A stretch of 64,000 nt of DNA from Streptomyces sp. NBC_00224. GTDB lineage: Bacteria > Actinomycetota > Actinomycetes > Streptomycetales > Streptomycetaceae. This document shows positions 36,288 through 44,775 of this stretch, one piece after another (positions within the stretch are counted from its first letter, which is position 1; each line of letters begins with the position of its first letter). A program made the position numbers and the translations under genes. The DNA is taken from the NCBI RefSeq assembly GCF_041435195.1, contig NZ_CP108106.1, positions 7,081,001-7,145,000 of the forward strand, read 5' to 3'. The notes under the pieces are model-generated. The model was not told where the DNA came from. It saw nothing but the letters and a program-made list of their open reading frames with translations, and did not search any database.

Positions 36288-37753
36288 TACGCGCGCTCAA
36301 GCGACTCCGGCGCATCGGGCTGCGGGCCCGGCTGGTGGCCGCCTTCCTCCTGGTCGCCGCGATCGCCGCGGGCACCACCGCCACCCTCATCTACCAGAAG
36401 GCCCGCTCGGCCATCCTCCAGCAGGCCCAGGACACCGCGGTCGACCAGCTGCGCGAACAGATCGGCGCCCAGAAGGTCACGCTGCCGATGACCCGTGACT
36501 CCCTGCGGCAGCTGAGCCTCACCGTGGGCCGCCAGGGCAAGCCGCACCCCTGGTACGTGTACGCCGAGTACGGCACGCTGCGCGGCTCCAACGTCAGCCA
36601 GACCACGTCCGCCATCCTCACCGAGGACCTGCGCCGCCGCGCCCGCGGCAATCCGCACGGCACCTTCCAGCGGGTGGTGAAGGACGGCAAGCCCTGGCTG
36701 ACCATGGGAATGCCGGTGATGATCGGCGTGGAAGGGCAGCAGTCGACGAACCCCAGCGGGATCATGATGTACGCGGTGATGCCGCTCAGCACCGAGGAGG
36801 ACACCGTCCAGGCGATGGTCAGCGCCGCCCGCGACGGAGCGCTGCCCGCGCTCGCCGTCGCCCTGGTGCCCGCGCTGCTCGCCGCGCGCAGTGTGCTGCG
36901 GCCGGTGCGCGATCTGCGCCGGGCCGCCAGCAGCATGGGCAAGGGGCGCCTCGACACCCGTATCGAGGTGAAGGGATCGGACGAACTGGCCGATCTGGCC
37001 TGGACGTTCAACGAGTCCGCCAAGGAGCTGGAGCGGTCCGTCGAGGAGCTCCAGAAGGCCGAGGCCAGGGCCCGCCGGTTCGCCGCCGACGTCTCGCACG
37101 AGCTGCGCACCCCGCTCGCCGGGATGCTCGCCGTCACGGAGGTGCTCGACGAGGACGCCGACGGGCTCGACCCCGACACGGCCGCCGCCGTGCGGCTCGT
37201 CTCCGCCGAGACCGGCAAGCTCGCCACACTCGTCGACGACCTGATGGAGATCTCCCGCTTCGACGCCAAGGCCGCCGAGCTCAACCTCGACGAGGTGGAC
37301 GTGGCCGAGACCATCGCCAAGACGCTCCAGCGCAGACGGTGGGAGGAGGAGGTCGTCGTCGAACTCCCCGACGGGGTACGGGCGATGCTCGACCCCAGGC
37401 GCTTCGACATCGTCGTCGCCAACTTGGTCGGCAACGCGCTGCGGCACGGCGCCGCGCCGATCCGGGTGACCCTGCGCACCGAGGAACTCCCCGAGGGTCC
37501 GCGGGTGGTGACCGAGGTGCGCGACAGCGGCCCCGGGCTCGCCCCCGACGTGCTGCCGCACATCTTCGACCGCTTCTTCAAGGCCGACGCCGCCCGAACC
37601 CGCTCGGTGGGCAGCGGCCTCGGGCTCGCCATCACCCTGGAGAACGTCCGGCTGCACGGCGGCACGGTCCGGGCGGCCAACCACCCCGGCGGCGGCGCCG
37701 TGTTCACCGTCGCGCTGCCGCCGCGCCCGCCGGTCGCGGAGCCGGTGTCATGA
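36284..37753 (+). CDS. HAMP-containing sensor histidine kinase
   Basis: 489 aa from GTG at 36284. Membrane segments at about 16-36 and 180-205 flank an extracytoplasmic sensor of roughly 145 residues. HAMP follows (RSVLRPVRDLRRAASSMGKG), then HisKA with FAADVSHELRTPLAGMLAV. The ATPase domain has NLVGNALRHGA, the G1 box VRDSGPGLAPDVL, the F-box HIFDRFFKAD and G2 SVGSGLGLAIT. It is coupled at both ends by 4-nt overlaps to its regulator and to a lipoprotein that may modulate the sensor from outside the membrane. Confidence 0.94.
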   Translation: MIRALKRLRRIGLRARLVAAFLLVAAIAAGTTATLIYQKARSAILQQAQDTAVDQLREQIGAQKVTLPMTRDSLRQLSLTVGRQGKPHPWYVYAEYGTLRGSNVSQTTSAILTEDLRRRARGNPHGTFQRVVKDGKPWLTMGMPVMIGVEGQQSTNPSGIMMYAVMPLSTEEDTVQAMVSAARDGALPALAVALVPALLAARSVLRPVRDLRRAASSMGKGRLDTRIEVKGSDELADLAWTFNESAKELERSVEELQKAEARARRFAADVSHELRTPLAGMLAVTEVLDEDADGLDPDTAAAVRLVSAETGKLATLVDDLMEISRFDAKAAELNLDEVDVAETIAKTLQRRRWEEEVVVELPDGVRAMLDPRRFDIVVANLVGNALRHGAAPIRVTLRTEELPEGPRVVTEVRDSGPGLAPDVLPHIFDRFFKADAARTRSVGSGLGLAITLENVRLHGGTVRAANHPGGGAVFTVALPPRPPVAEPVS

Positions 37754-38244
37754 GGTGGTCCAGGGCCGGCGCGATCGCGCTGCTGCTGCCCGCCGTGCTG
37801 GCGCCCGCCGGGTGCGGGGTGCGGCCCTCCGAGGTCGTGGAGGTGGGCGACCCGGCGAACGTGCAGACGGTGCCGGACTCCGCCCACGGCGGTGTTTTCG
37901 TCTACCTCAAGGGCTCCGACGGAGCGCTGCCCGTCACCCGGACCACCGACGAGGAAAGGGTGGCCGAGGGCGGGGTGCTCCTGATGCTCTTCGACGGTCC
38001 CACGGAAGCAGACCGGGCTGCCGGGCTGACGTCCGACGTGCCCAGTTACCACGGCGAAGTGGATGTCAGCACGAGCGGCACCACCATGAAGATCACGCTG
38101 ACCCGCCCCGTACGCGACTTCTCCGCCGTGGCCCGGCAGCAGCTGGTCTGCACCGCGGCCCACTCGATGGAGGACAGCAGCGCGATCACGGTGGTCCTGC
38201 GGGGCAGCGACACCAGTCTCGATCCCGAGCCCTGCCGCTACTGA
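37750..38244 (+). CDS. Lipoprotein with a GerMN-like fold
   Basis: 164 aa. Signal peptide with lipobox LAPAGCGVRP (Cys near residue 22). The exported part is one domain: VFVYLKGSDGALPVTRTT, LLMLFDGPTEADRAAGLTSDVP and FSAVARQQLVCTAAHSM, resembling the GerMN domain found in sporulation and LpqB lipoproteins. The ATG overlaps the kinase stop (ATGA). The position suggests a negative modulator or sensor partner of the kinase, analogous to lipoproteins of other actinobacterial envelope systems. That role is inferred. Confidence 0.82.
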   Translation: MRWSRAGAIALLLPAVLAPAGCGVRPSEVVEVGDPANVQTVPDSAHGGVFVYLKGSDGALPVTRTTDEERVAEGGVLLMLFDGPTEADRAAGLTSDVPSYHGEVDVSTSGTTMKITLTRPVRDFSAVARQQLVCTAAHSMEDSSAITVVLRGSDTSLDPEPCRY

Positions 38245-38296
38245 CCCGGCCCGGGCGGCCTTGCCGCGGGCGTCCGGTTGCCGTCACCTTGGTGCG

Positions 38297-39553
38297 ATGA
38301 GTGATCTGCCGGACGTCTTCGACCCGCGCCGGTACGCCGCCGGGCCGCCCCACGACGACTACCGGGAGCTGCGCGAGCGGCACCCGGTGGCCTGGCAGGA
38401 GGAGTACGAGGTGCTGGGCTGGCCAGCCGGACCCGGCTTCTGGGCGGTCACCCGGCACGCCGACGTCGTACGGGTGCTGAAGGACCCGGTCACCTACTCC
38501 TCCATGCTCGGCGCCACCCAGATCCGCGACCCCGACCCCGACGACCTGCCGTTCATCCGGCGCATGATGCTCAACCAGGACAGACCGGACCACGGCAGGC
38601 TGCGGCGCGTGGTGAGCCGTGCCTTCACACCCCGCCGCACCGACCGGTTCGCGGCGGCGATACGGGCCCGGGCACGCACCCTGCTCGGCGCGGCCCGCGA
38701 CGGCGCCGAGGACGGGGTCCTCGACCTGGTCACCGAGGTCACCGACGACTACGCGCTGCTCAACCTCGCGGATCTGCTCGGGGTGCCCGGCAGCGACCGG
38801 GGCCTGCTCCTCGAATGGACCGAGCGGGTCATCGGCTACCAGGACCCGGACGAGCCGCTGGCCCTGGGCCCCGACGGGCGGCCGGTCAACCCGCGCTCGC
38901 CCGCGATGCTGCGTGAGATGTTCGCGTACGCCCAGGAGCTTGCCGCGTACAAGCGGCGCGAGCCCGCCGACGACATCATGACCGCGCTGGCGCACTCCGA
39001 ACTGGCCGACGCCGAGCTGGAGATGGTCTTCTTCCTGCTGACCGTGGCGGGCAACGACACCGTGCGCAGTGCCGCGCCCGGCGGCTTCCTGGCGCTGGCC
39101 GAGCACCCGAAGCAGTGGCGGGCGCTGCGCGAGGGCGAGGCGTCCCCGGGCACGGCCGTGGAGGAGCTGCTGCGGTGGCACCCGCCGGTCCTCACCTTCC
39201 GCCGCACCGCCGCCCGGGACACCGTGCTCGCCGGGCAGCGGGTGCGCACGGGCGACAAGGTGGTGGTCTTCCACGCCTCGGCCAACCACGACGAGCGCGT
39301 CTTCACCCGCCCCCAGCGCCTGGACCTGACCCGTACGCCCAACCCCCACGTGTCGTTCGGGGAAGGCCCGCACATCTGCCTCGGCGCCCACTTCGCCCGG
39401 CTCCAGCTGCGCGTCCTGCACGAGGAGGCGCTGCGGCTGCTGCCCGGCGCGGCGCTCGCCGGGCAGCCGCGCAGGCTGGTCTCCAACTTCATCAACGGGG
39501 TGAAGTCGCTGCCGCTCCGGCTGTCGGGGCCGGGGTCAGGGCCGCGCGGGTGA
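38297..39553 (+). CDS. Cytochrome P450 with AGNDT I-helix
   Basis: 418 aa. The I-helix reads FLLTVAGNDTVRSA, the Asn-Asp form seen in steroid- and terpene-oxidising families such as CYP125-type enzymes, instead of AGHET. The K-helix is EELLRWHPPVLTFRRTA, and the haem loop FGEGPHICLGAHFARLQ has Cys361 as ligand. ATG start at 38297. It is clearly of a different family from the two P450s at 11501 and 13565. Redox partners are not nearby. Its last 62 nt overlap the convergent gene on the other strand. Confidence 0.93.
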   Translation: MSDLPDVFDPRRYAAGPPHDDYRELRERHPVAWQEEYEVLGWPAGPGFWAVTRHADVVRVLKDPVTYSSMLGATQIRDPDPDDLPFIRRMMLNQDRPDHGRLRRVVSRAFTPRRTDRFAAAIRARARTLLGAARDGAEDGVLDLVTEVTDDYALLNLADLLGVPGSDRGLLLEWTERVIGYQDPDEPLALGPDGRPVNPRSPAMLREMFAYAQELAAYKRREPADDIMTALAHSELADAELEMVFFLLTVAGNDTVRSAAPGGFLALAEHPKQWRALREGEASPGTAVEELLRWHPPVLTFRRTAARDTVLAGQRVRTGDKVVVFHASANHDERVFTRPQRLDLTRTPNPHVSFGEGPHICLGAHFARLQLRVLHEEALRLLPGAALAGQPRRLVSNFINGVKSLPLRLSGPGSGPRG

Positions 39554-40235
39554 CGTCGGCGACGACCTCCACCACGTCCGGGCCGTACGCAAGGGAGTTG
39601 ACGACCTTGAGGAGCAGGCAGAAGGTGCCGTTGCCGTGCTTGCGGGCCAGCTTCTCCTGGTTGCGGACGAGATAGCGGGTGGCCGCCTGGTTGGTTATCG
39701 CGCGCTGGCCGCAGAAGAGGAACACCGGCCGTCGGCCCTCGCCCGCGGTGACCCGGGCGAGGATCACATACTCGGTGACCCCGCCGTCCACCCGGTACTT
39801 CTCGCCGCCGATGGTCAACGAGCCCCGGTCCGGGCCGGGTTCGGTGTCCACGTTCATCGTCACACCGGGCAGCAGCGCGGAGAGATGCGCCGCCATACGG
39901 CGGTTGGAGTACGGGCCGCCCAGACAGAACTCGGTGCGCTCTCCGAAGCCCTGCTGCGTCAGATCGTGCTGGACGATCCGCGCGTGGGCCCCGCAGTCCG
40001 TGATGAGCGAGGCCAGTTCGAGGAGCGCGAACACGTCGAACCGGTGCACCGCGCCCTCGGCCCCCGCGTCCCGGTTGACGACGAGCAGGCACTCGGAGTG
40101 GGTCGGCAGACCGAAGAAGGCCTGCTTGCGGCGGAGCCTTCGGTTCCAGAGATAGGTGCGGGTGAGCCAGCCCAGGGCGGCGCTGATGCCCGCGGCGACC
40201 ATTCCCAGCACGATGTTGCGCACGTCGTCGTTCAT
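39492..40235 (-). CDS. Membrane-anchored hypothetical protein
   Basis: 247 aa starting MNDDVRNIVLGMVAAGISAA at 40235. One N-terminal membrane segment (about 7-28) is followed by a basic stop-transfer (RTYLWNRRLRRKQ), so the body faces the cytoplasm. The body includes HSECLLVVNRDAGAEGAVHRFDVFALLE, FGERTEFCLGGPYSNRRMAAHL and VFLFCGQRAITNQAATRYLV, suggesting a mixed alpha/beta domain. No catalytic motif is certain. Its 3-prime end overlaps the P450 coding region by 62 nt in convergent orientation. I do not know the function; the overall form resembles actinobacterial proteins linked to signalling modules. Confidence 0.7.
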   Translation of the reverse strand: MNDDVRNIVLGMVAAGISAALGWLTRTYLWNRRLRRKQAFFGLPTHSECLLVVNRDAGAEGAVHRFDVFALLELASLITDCGAHARIVQHDLTQQGFGERTEFCLGGPYSNRRMAAHLSALLPGVTMNVDTEPGPDRGSLTIGGEKYRVDGGVTEYVILARVTAGEGRRPVFLFCGQRAITNQAATRYLVRNQEKLARKHGNGTFCLLLKVVNSLAYGPDVVEVVADVTRAALTPAPTAGAAATSPR

Positions 40236-40339
40236 GGGCGGGCATGTTAGCGGGAGTCCGGCGCGGTGTTCGAGACGGTCCTGACGCGACGGCGGGCGCG
40301 GCGTTACGCTGCGCGGACATTCGCCCCCAGGAGGTACGC

Positions 40340-42136
40340 ATGCGTCGCTCCGCCGTCCGCAGTCTCTCGTTACTGGCCGTCGCCGCGGCCGTGGCGACCT
40401 CGGTCGCGGCCGCCCCGCCGAGAACCGCGCCACCGCCCGTCAAGACGCCCGAGGCGATCGGCTACGGCGGCGCCGTCGCCAGCGTCGACGTGGACGCCAC
40501 CGCCGCCGGCATCGACGTGCTCAAGCACGGCGGCAACGCGGTGGACGCCGCCGTCGCCACGGCCGCCGCCCTCGGCGTCACCGAGCCGTACTCGTCGGGC
40601 ATCGGCGGCGGCGGATACTTCGTCTACTACGACGCCAAGTCCCGCACCGTGCACACCATCGACGGCCGCGAGAGCGCGCCGCACTCCGCGACCTCGTCCC
40701 TGTTCCTGGAGAACGGCAAGCCGCTCCCGTTCCCGGACGCGGTGACCAGCGGGCTCAGCGTCGGCACCCCCGGCACCCCGGCCACCTGGGACGCGGCCGT
40801 CGACGCCTGGGGTTCCAAGCCGTTGAGCCGGCTCCTGGAGCCCGCCGAGCGGATCGCGCGCGACGGCTTCACCGTCGACGGCACCTTCCGCCAGCAGACC
40901 GCCGACAACCAGGCGCGGTTCGCGGACTTCCCGGACACCGCGAAGCTCTTCCTGCCCGGCGGGCAGCTGCCGGTGGTCGGCTCGAAGCTGAAGAACCCCG
41001 ATCTCGCCCGCACCTACCGGGAGTTGGGGCGCGCGGGCGTCGACGCCGTCTACCGCGGCGACCTGGGACGCGACATCGTACGGACCGTCCGCAAACCCCC
41101 CGTCGCGTCCGGCTCGACCCGCATCGCGCGCCCCGGCGACCTCACCGAGAAGGATCTGCGGTCGTACGCGGTCAAGCGCCAGGCCCCGACGAAGGTGGAC
41201 TACCGGGGCCTGAAGGTCTACGGCATGGCGCCCTCGTCCTCGGGCGGCACCACGGTCGGCGAGGCGCTCAACATCCTTGAGCACACCGACCTGTCGCAGG
41301 CGTCCGAGGTGCAGTATCTGCACCGCTACATCGAGGCGACCCGGGTGGCCTTCGCGGACCGGGGCCGCTGGGTGGGCGACCCGGCCTTCGAGGACGTACC
41401 GACCAAGGGGCTGCTCTCGCAGAGGTTCGCGGACTCGCGGGCCTGTCTCATCAGCGACACCAAGGCTCTGACCAGCCCGCTGGCGCCCGGCGACCCCCGC
41501 CACCCGGCGCCGTGCGCCACCTCCGGCCAGGCCTCGCCCACCACGTACGAGGGCGAGAACACCACGCATCTGACGGTGGCCGACAAGTGGGGCAACATCG
41601 TCTCGTACACCCTCACCATCGAGCAGACCGGCGGCAGCGGCATCACCGTCCCCGGCCGGGGTTTCCTGCTCAACAACGAGCTCACCGACTTCTCGTTCGC
41701 CCCGGCGAGCCCGGCCGTCCACGACCCGAACCTGCCGGGCCCGGGCAAGCGGCCGCGCTCCTCGATGTCGCCGACGATCGTCCTCGACGGGCACGGGAAG
41801 CCGGTGATGGCGCTCGGCTCGCCGGGCGGCGCGACCATCATCACCACGGTGCTCCAGTCCCTCGTCGGGCACCTCGACCGGGGCCTGTCACTGGTCGACT
41901 CCATCGCGGCCCCGCGCGCCAGCCAGCGCAACGCGGCGAAGACCGAGCTGGAGCCCGAGCTCTACAACACCCCGCTCCGGGCCCAACTGGAGTCGCTGGG
42001 GCAGGCGTTCACACTCAACCCGGTGATCGGCGCGGCGACCGGGGTGGAGCGGCTCGGTGACGGCCGCTGGGTGGCTGCGGCCGAGAAGGTCCGGCGCGGC
42101 GGCGGTTCGGCGATGGTGGTGCGCCCAGCTGGGTGA
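40340..42136 (+). CDS. ggt: Secreted gamma-glutamyltransferase
   Basis: 598 aa with AGGAGG upstream of the ATG. A Sec signal peptide covers about residues 1-25. Conserved blocks: GGNAVDAAVATAAALGVTEPYSSG, the ENTTHLTVADKWGN site where Thr408 is the autocatalytic cleavage nucleophile, SGITVPGRGFLLNNE and PRSSMSPTIVLD. It would be processed into two subunits and transfer or hydrolyse gamma-glutamyl groups of glutathione-like compounds outside the cell. Codon 11 is TTA (40370-40372), the codon read by the bldA tRNA, so translation may be limited to late growth. Confidence 0.93.
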   Translation: MRRSAVRSLSLLAVAAAVATSVAAAPPRTAPPPVKTPEAIGYGGAVASVDVDATAAGIDVLKHGGNAVDAAVATAAALGVTEPYSSGIGGGGYFVYYDAKSRTVHTIDGRESAPHSATSSLFLENGKPLPFPDAVTSGLSVGTPGTPATWDAAVDAWGSKPLSRLLEPAERIARDGFTVDGTFRQQTADNQARFADFPDTAKLFLPGGQLPVVGSKLKNPDLARTYRELGRAGVDAVYRGDLGRDIVRTVRKPPVASGSTRIARPGDLTEKDLRSYAVKRQAPTKVDYRGLKVYGMAPSSSGGTTVGEALNILEHTDLSQASEVQYLHRYIEATRVAFADRGRWVGDPAFEDVPTKGLLSQRFADSRACLISDTKALTSPLAPGDPRHPAPCATSGQASPTTYEGENTTHLTVADKWGNIVSYTLTIEQTGGSGITVPGRGFLLNNELTDFSFAPASPAVHDPNLPGPGKRPRSSMSPTIVLDGHGKPVMALGSPGGATIITTVLQSLVGHLDRGLSLVDSIAAPRASQRNAAKTELEPELYNTPLRAQLESLGQAFTLNPVIGAATGVERLGDGRWVAAAEKVRRGGGSAMVVRPAG

Positions 42137-42270
42137 CACCTCGTCAGAATCCGTCCGCCGGGCGGGTGAAGCGGGCGCGGCCCTCGTCCCTCGGGGGACG
42201 GGGGTCGCGTTTCATTTGATGTGACCAGTGTTGACGCGCTCATGTAAACGGGTCAGATTGTTCGGGTCAG

Positions 42271-42289
42271 GTAAGGAAACTTTCCTAAC
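42271..42289. promoter_or_regulatory. Palindromic operator before the chitosanase (CsnR-box candidate)
   Basis: GTAAGGAAACTTTCCTAAC is a 19-bp palindrome with one mismatched pair around C42280, located 15 nt before the chitosanase start. Chitosanase genes of actinomycetes are known to carry a short palindrome bound by the ROK-family repressor CsnR, and I believe this is that type. TTGACG at 42231 with CAGATT at 42254 (17 nt apart) is a plausible promoter just upstream. Confidence 0.6.
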
Positions 42290-42303
42290 AGAAGGGTCCC
42301 CAC

Positions 42304-43011
42304 GTGCGTACGCGAACGCTCGCCCTCGCCGCCGCCTCCGGTGCCGCGCTGCTCGCCACCGCGGCCCTCCCCGCCACCGCCCAGAACACGGCCCGCGCCA
42401 CCAACGCCCCCACCCGTACCGAGGAGGGCTCGGTCAGTGCGGCCGATCTGCTGGCCAAGGTGAAGAGCTGTTCGCAGATCTCCAGCGGCAAGTACAGGAC
42501 CGACAGCGAGACCGCCGCGACGGTCCCGGTCTGCGGCAAGAACGGCGCCGTGTTCTGGAAGGCCGACCTGGACGTCGACTGCGACGGCCAGACGACCACC
42601 GCCTGCAACCGCGGCACCGACCCGTGGTTCCAGGGCGACACCGCCTTCCACCAGTCCAACGGCAAGCCGCTGAACGCCGAGAAGCTGCCCTACGTCGTCG
42701 TGCCGAGCTCCAGCTCGATCTGGAGCTACTCCTCGGCCGGGATGAAGGGCGGCGGTGTGGTCGCCGTCATCTACGGCAACAAGGTCGAGTACGCGGTGGT
42801 CGGCGACACCGGCCCCTCCAAGATCATCGGTGAGGCGTCCTACGCCACCGCCAAGGCGCTGGGGATGAACCCCGACCCGGCCACCGGCGGCGCCGAGTCC
42901 GGCGTCACGTACATCCTCTTCACGAACTCGCAGGCGAAGCCGATCGAGAGCCACAGCGCGGCGGTATCGCTCGGCGACGAGCTCGCCAAGCAGTTCGTCG
43001 CCGACAACTGA
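42304..43011 (+). CDS. csn: Secreted GH75 chitosanase
   Basis: 235 aa from GTG at 42304. A Sec signal peptide ends near PATAQN. The mature enzyme shows GH75 features: FWKADLDVDCDGQTTTACN, PYVVVPSSSS and VVGDTGPSKIIGEASYA. In the last, Asp and Glu are nine residues apart, as in the catalytic pair of fungal GH75 chitosanases. It would cut chitosan into oligosaccharides for carbon and nitrogen. A strong palindrome immediately upstream suggests repression in the absence of chitosan oligomers. Confidence 0.9.
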   Translation: MRTRTLALAAASGAALLATAALPATAQNTARATNAPTRTEEGSVSAADLLAKVKSCSQISSGKYRTDSETAATVPVCGKNGAVFWKADLDVDCDGQTTTACNRGTDPWFQGDTAFHQSNGKPLNAEKLPYVVVPSSSSIWSYSSAGMKGGGVVAVIYGNKVEYAVVGDTGPSKIIGEASYATAKALGMNPDPATGGAESGVTYILFTNSQAKPIESHSAAVSLGDELAKQFVADN

Positions 43012-43070
43012 TCGCCGACGACTGACGGGGTGCGGGTCGCCCGCTGTGTGCCGGGCGGCCCGCGTGCGTG

Positions 43071-43727
43071 CTACTTCGGCGGGCACACCTTCCACGAGAA
43101 GTGGTAGATGGTGTTGATGCTGGCATCGGTCGAGTCCATGCTGATGAAGCTGGTGGTGTTGGCCGTGTCGGAGGTGCCGGCCCCGGCCCGCAGTTCGGTG
43201 TTGATGTTCAGATAGCGCTCCTCACCGCAGGGCTTGTAGACGAGGGCGGAGACGTCCGTGGAGTCGTTGGTCTGCCAGTCGTCGGAGAACGGCCCCTTGA
43301 ACGGGTGCGTGGCGGAGACCGTCTGGGGCATGCCCTGGAAGTAGTAGTTCGCCCGCTCCTGCGCGGTGGCGCCCTTCTCCAGATGGGCGAAGCCGCGGTA
43401 GTCGGCCGAGGCGATCGCGTAGGTGAAGCCCTGCGGGACGTGGACGTTCAGCGCGAGCTGGCAGTTCTTTCTGATGTCGGTCGGCGAGGAACCCTTGCCG
43501 ACCTGCGCCAGGTAGGTGCTGTACGTGACGGTGAACGCGGTGTTGTCGGTTGAGACCGCGACGGCCGCCGTACCCGCCGGACACCCCGAGCCGTTGACGG
43601 TCACGAGGTCGATCACGATCTTGTCGGGCGGCGGGGTGCCCCAGCCGCCGGGGGTGTGGCCGGACGAGCTGAGTGGGGCGGCCAGAAGGACGGCGGACGC
43701 GCCGCCGATGGCCAGTGCGTTGAACAT
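43071..43727 (-). CDS. Secreted DUF4360 protein
   Basis: 218 aa starting at MFNALAIGG (43727), chosen because GAAAGGAG precedes it; a longer frame upstream lacks a site. The signal peptide ends near LLAAPLSSSG. The mature domain has VTVNGSGCPAGTAAVAVS, RKNCQLALNVHVPQG, FTYAIASADYRGFAHLEKGA and a final WKVCPP, with four cysteines likely forming disulfides. This matches the DUF4360 family of secreted actinobacterial and fungal proteins, whose function is unknown. It converges with the chitosanase gene. Confidence 0.87.
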   Translation of the reverse strand: MFNALAIGGASAVLLAAPLSSSGHTPGGWGTPPPDKIVIDLVTVNGSGCPAGTAAVAVSTDNTAFTVTYSTYLAQVGKGSSPTDIRKNCQLALNVHVPQGFTYAIASADYRGFAHLEKGATAQERANYYFQGMPQTVSATHPFKGPFSDDWQTNDSTDVSALVYKPCGEERYLNINTELRAGAGTSDTANTTSFISMDSTDASINTIYHFSWKVCPPK

Positions 43728-43854
43728 GACGCTCCTTTCGGTCATGTCGCCAGCCCGGTTCTCCTGTGGGGGGTTGGCGGGACCATGACAGCAGAACGTC
43801 ACGTTCCGGGACAGGTACGGACCAGCCAGCGTGAGGCCGTTCCCGGGGGCGTTA

Positions 43855-43888
43855 TTTGGCCCGAACCGGTTGCCCGGTTCGGGCCAAA
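43855..43888 (-). terminator. Perfect 15-bp hairpin after methionine aminopeptidase
   Basis: TTTGGCCCGAACCGG (43855-43869) and its exact reverse complement (43874-43888) enclose a TTGC loop. It lies 49 nt past the stop of the leftward map gene and upstream of the DUF4360 gene, where a terminator is expected. There is no long U-tract, which is usual in streptomycetes. Confidence 0.85.
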
Positions 43889-43936
43889 AAGCTGCGCCTC
43901 ACGCCGTCGTGACGGAACGTCGATGAAGGGCTCGGC

Positions 43937-44704
43937 TCACACGAGCGTCAGAATGCGCGGCCCGGAGTCCGTGATGGCCACCGTGTGCTCGGTGTGCGCC
44001 GCGCGGACGCCGGTGACCGTGCGCAGCGTCCAGCCGTCCGGGGCGGGGTAGTACCCGTCGGTGCCGTCCGCGATCAGCATCGGCTCGATCGCCAGGACCA
44101 TGCCGTGCCGCAGCACCATGCCCCGGCCCGGACGGCCCTCGTTGGGCACCCCCGGGTCCTCGTGCATCTGGCGGCCGATGCCGTGGCCGCCGAAGTCCTC
44201 CGGGATGCCGTATCCGGCGCCCCGGCACACCTTGCCGATCGCGTGCGCGATGTCGCCGATGCGGTTGCCCACGGTCGCGGCCGCGATGCCCGCCTCCAGC
44301 GCCTCGTACGCCGTCGAGATCAGCCGGACGTCCTCGCTCCGCGCCCGGCCCACCGTGAAGCTGATCGCCGAGTCCCCGGCCCAGCCGTCCAGGACCGCGC
44401 CGAAGTCGACGCTGACCAGGTCGCCGTCGCGCAGCCGGTAGCCGTCCGGGACGCCGTGCACGATGGCGTCGTTGACGGAGACGCAGGCGACGGCGGGGAA
44501 CGGCACCGGGGCGAAGTCCGGGTGGTAGCCGAGGAACGGTGAGGAGGCGCCCGCCGCGCGCAGCACCTCATGGGCCGCCGTGTCGATGTCCAGCAGGCTG
44601 ACGCCGACGCCGGCCGCGTCCCGCGCCGCGGCGAGCGCCCGCGCCACCACCCGCCCGGCCTCGCGCATCGCGTCCATCTGTGTGTCCGTCTTGATCTCTA
44701 CCAT
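43937..44704 (-). CDS. map: Methionine aminopeptidase, type I
   Basis: 255 aa. Metal ligands are visible in VSVDFGAVLDGWAGDSAISF (two Asp), GHGIGRQMHEDP (His), AIEPML (Glu) and the late TEHTVAI (Glu). The His of AIVHGVPDGYRLRDGD is the substrate-side base. There is no SH3 or zinc-finger N-terminus, so it is the short bacterial form. It removes initiator methionine from nascent proteins. TATAGT ends 7 nt before the ATG without a ribosome site, indicating a probable leaderless mRNA. A perfect hairpin follows the gene. Confidence 0.95.
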   Translation of the reverse strand: MVEIKTDTQMDAMREAGRVVARALAAARDAAGVGVSLLDIDTAAHEVLRAAGASSPFLGYHPDFAPVPFPAVACVSVNDAIVHGVPDGYRLRDGDLVSVDFGAVLDGWAGDSAISFTVGRARSEDVRLISTAYEALEAGIAAATVGNRIGDIAHAIGKVCRGAGYGIPEDFGGHGIGRQMHEDPGVPNEGRPGRGMVLRHGMVLAIEPMLIADGTDGYYPAPDGWTLRTVTGVRAAHTEHTVAITDSGPRILTLV

Positions 44705-44775
44705 TCCAATTACTATACCGGTCGGGTGGAGCGGTCACGCAGGCGGCCGTACGGGTGACACGGGCTGAGGCGACG

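Noticed and set aside
38297..39553. Biosynthetic gene cluster around the P450s
   Set aside because: No polyketide, peptide, terpene or RiPP core gene is in the window; the P450s are isolated.
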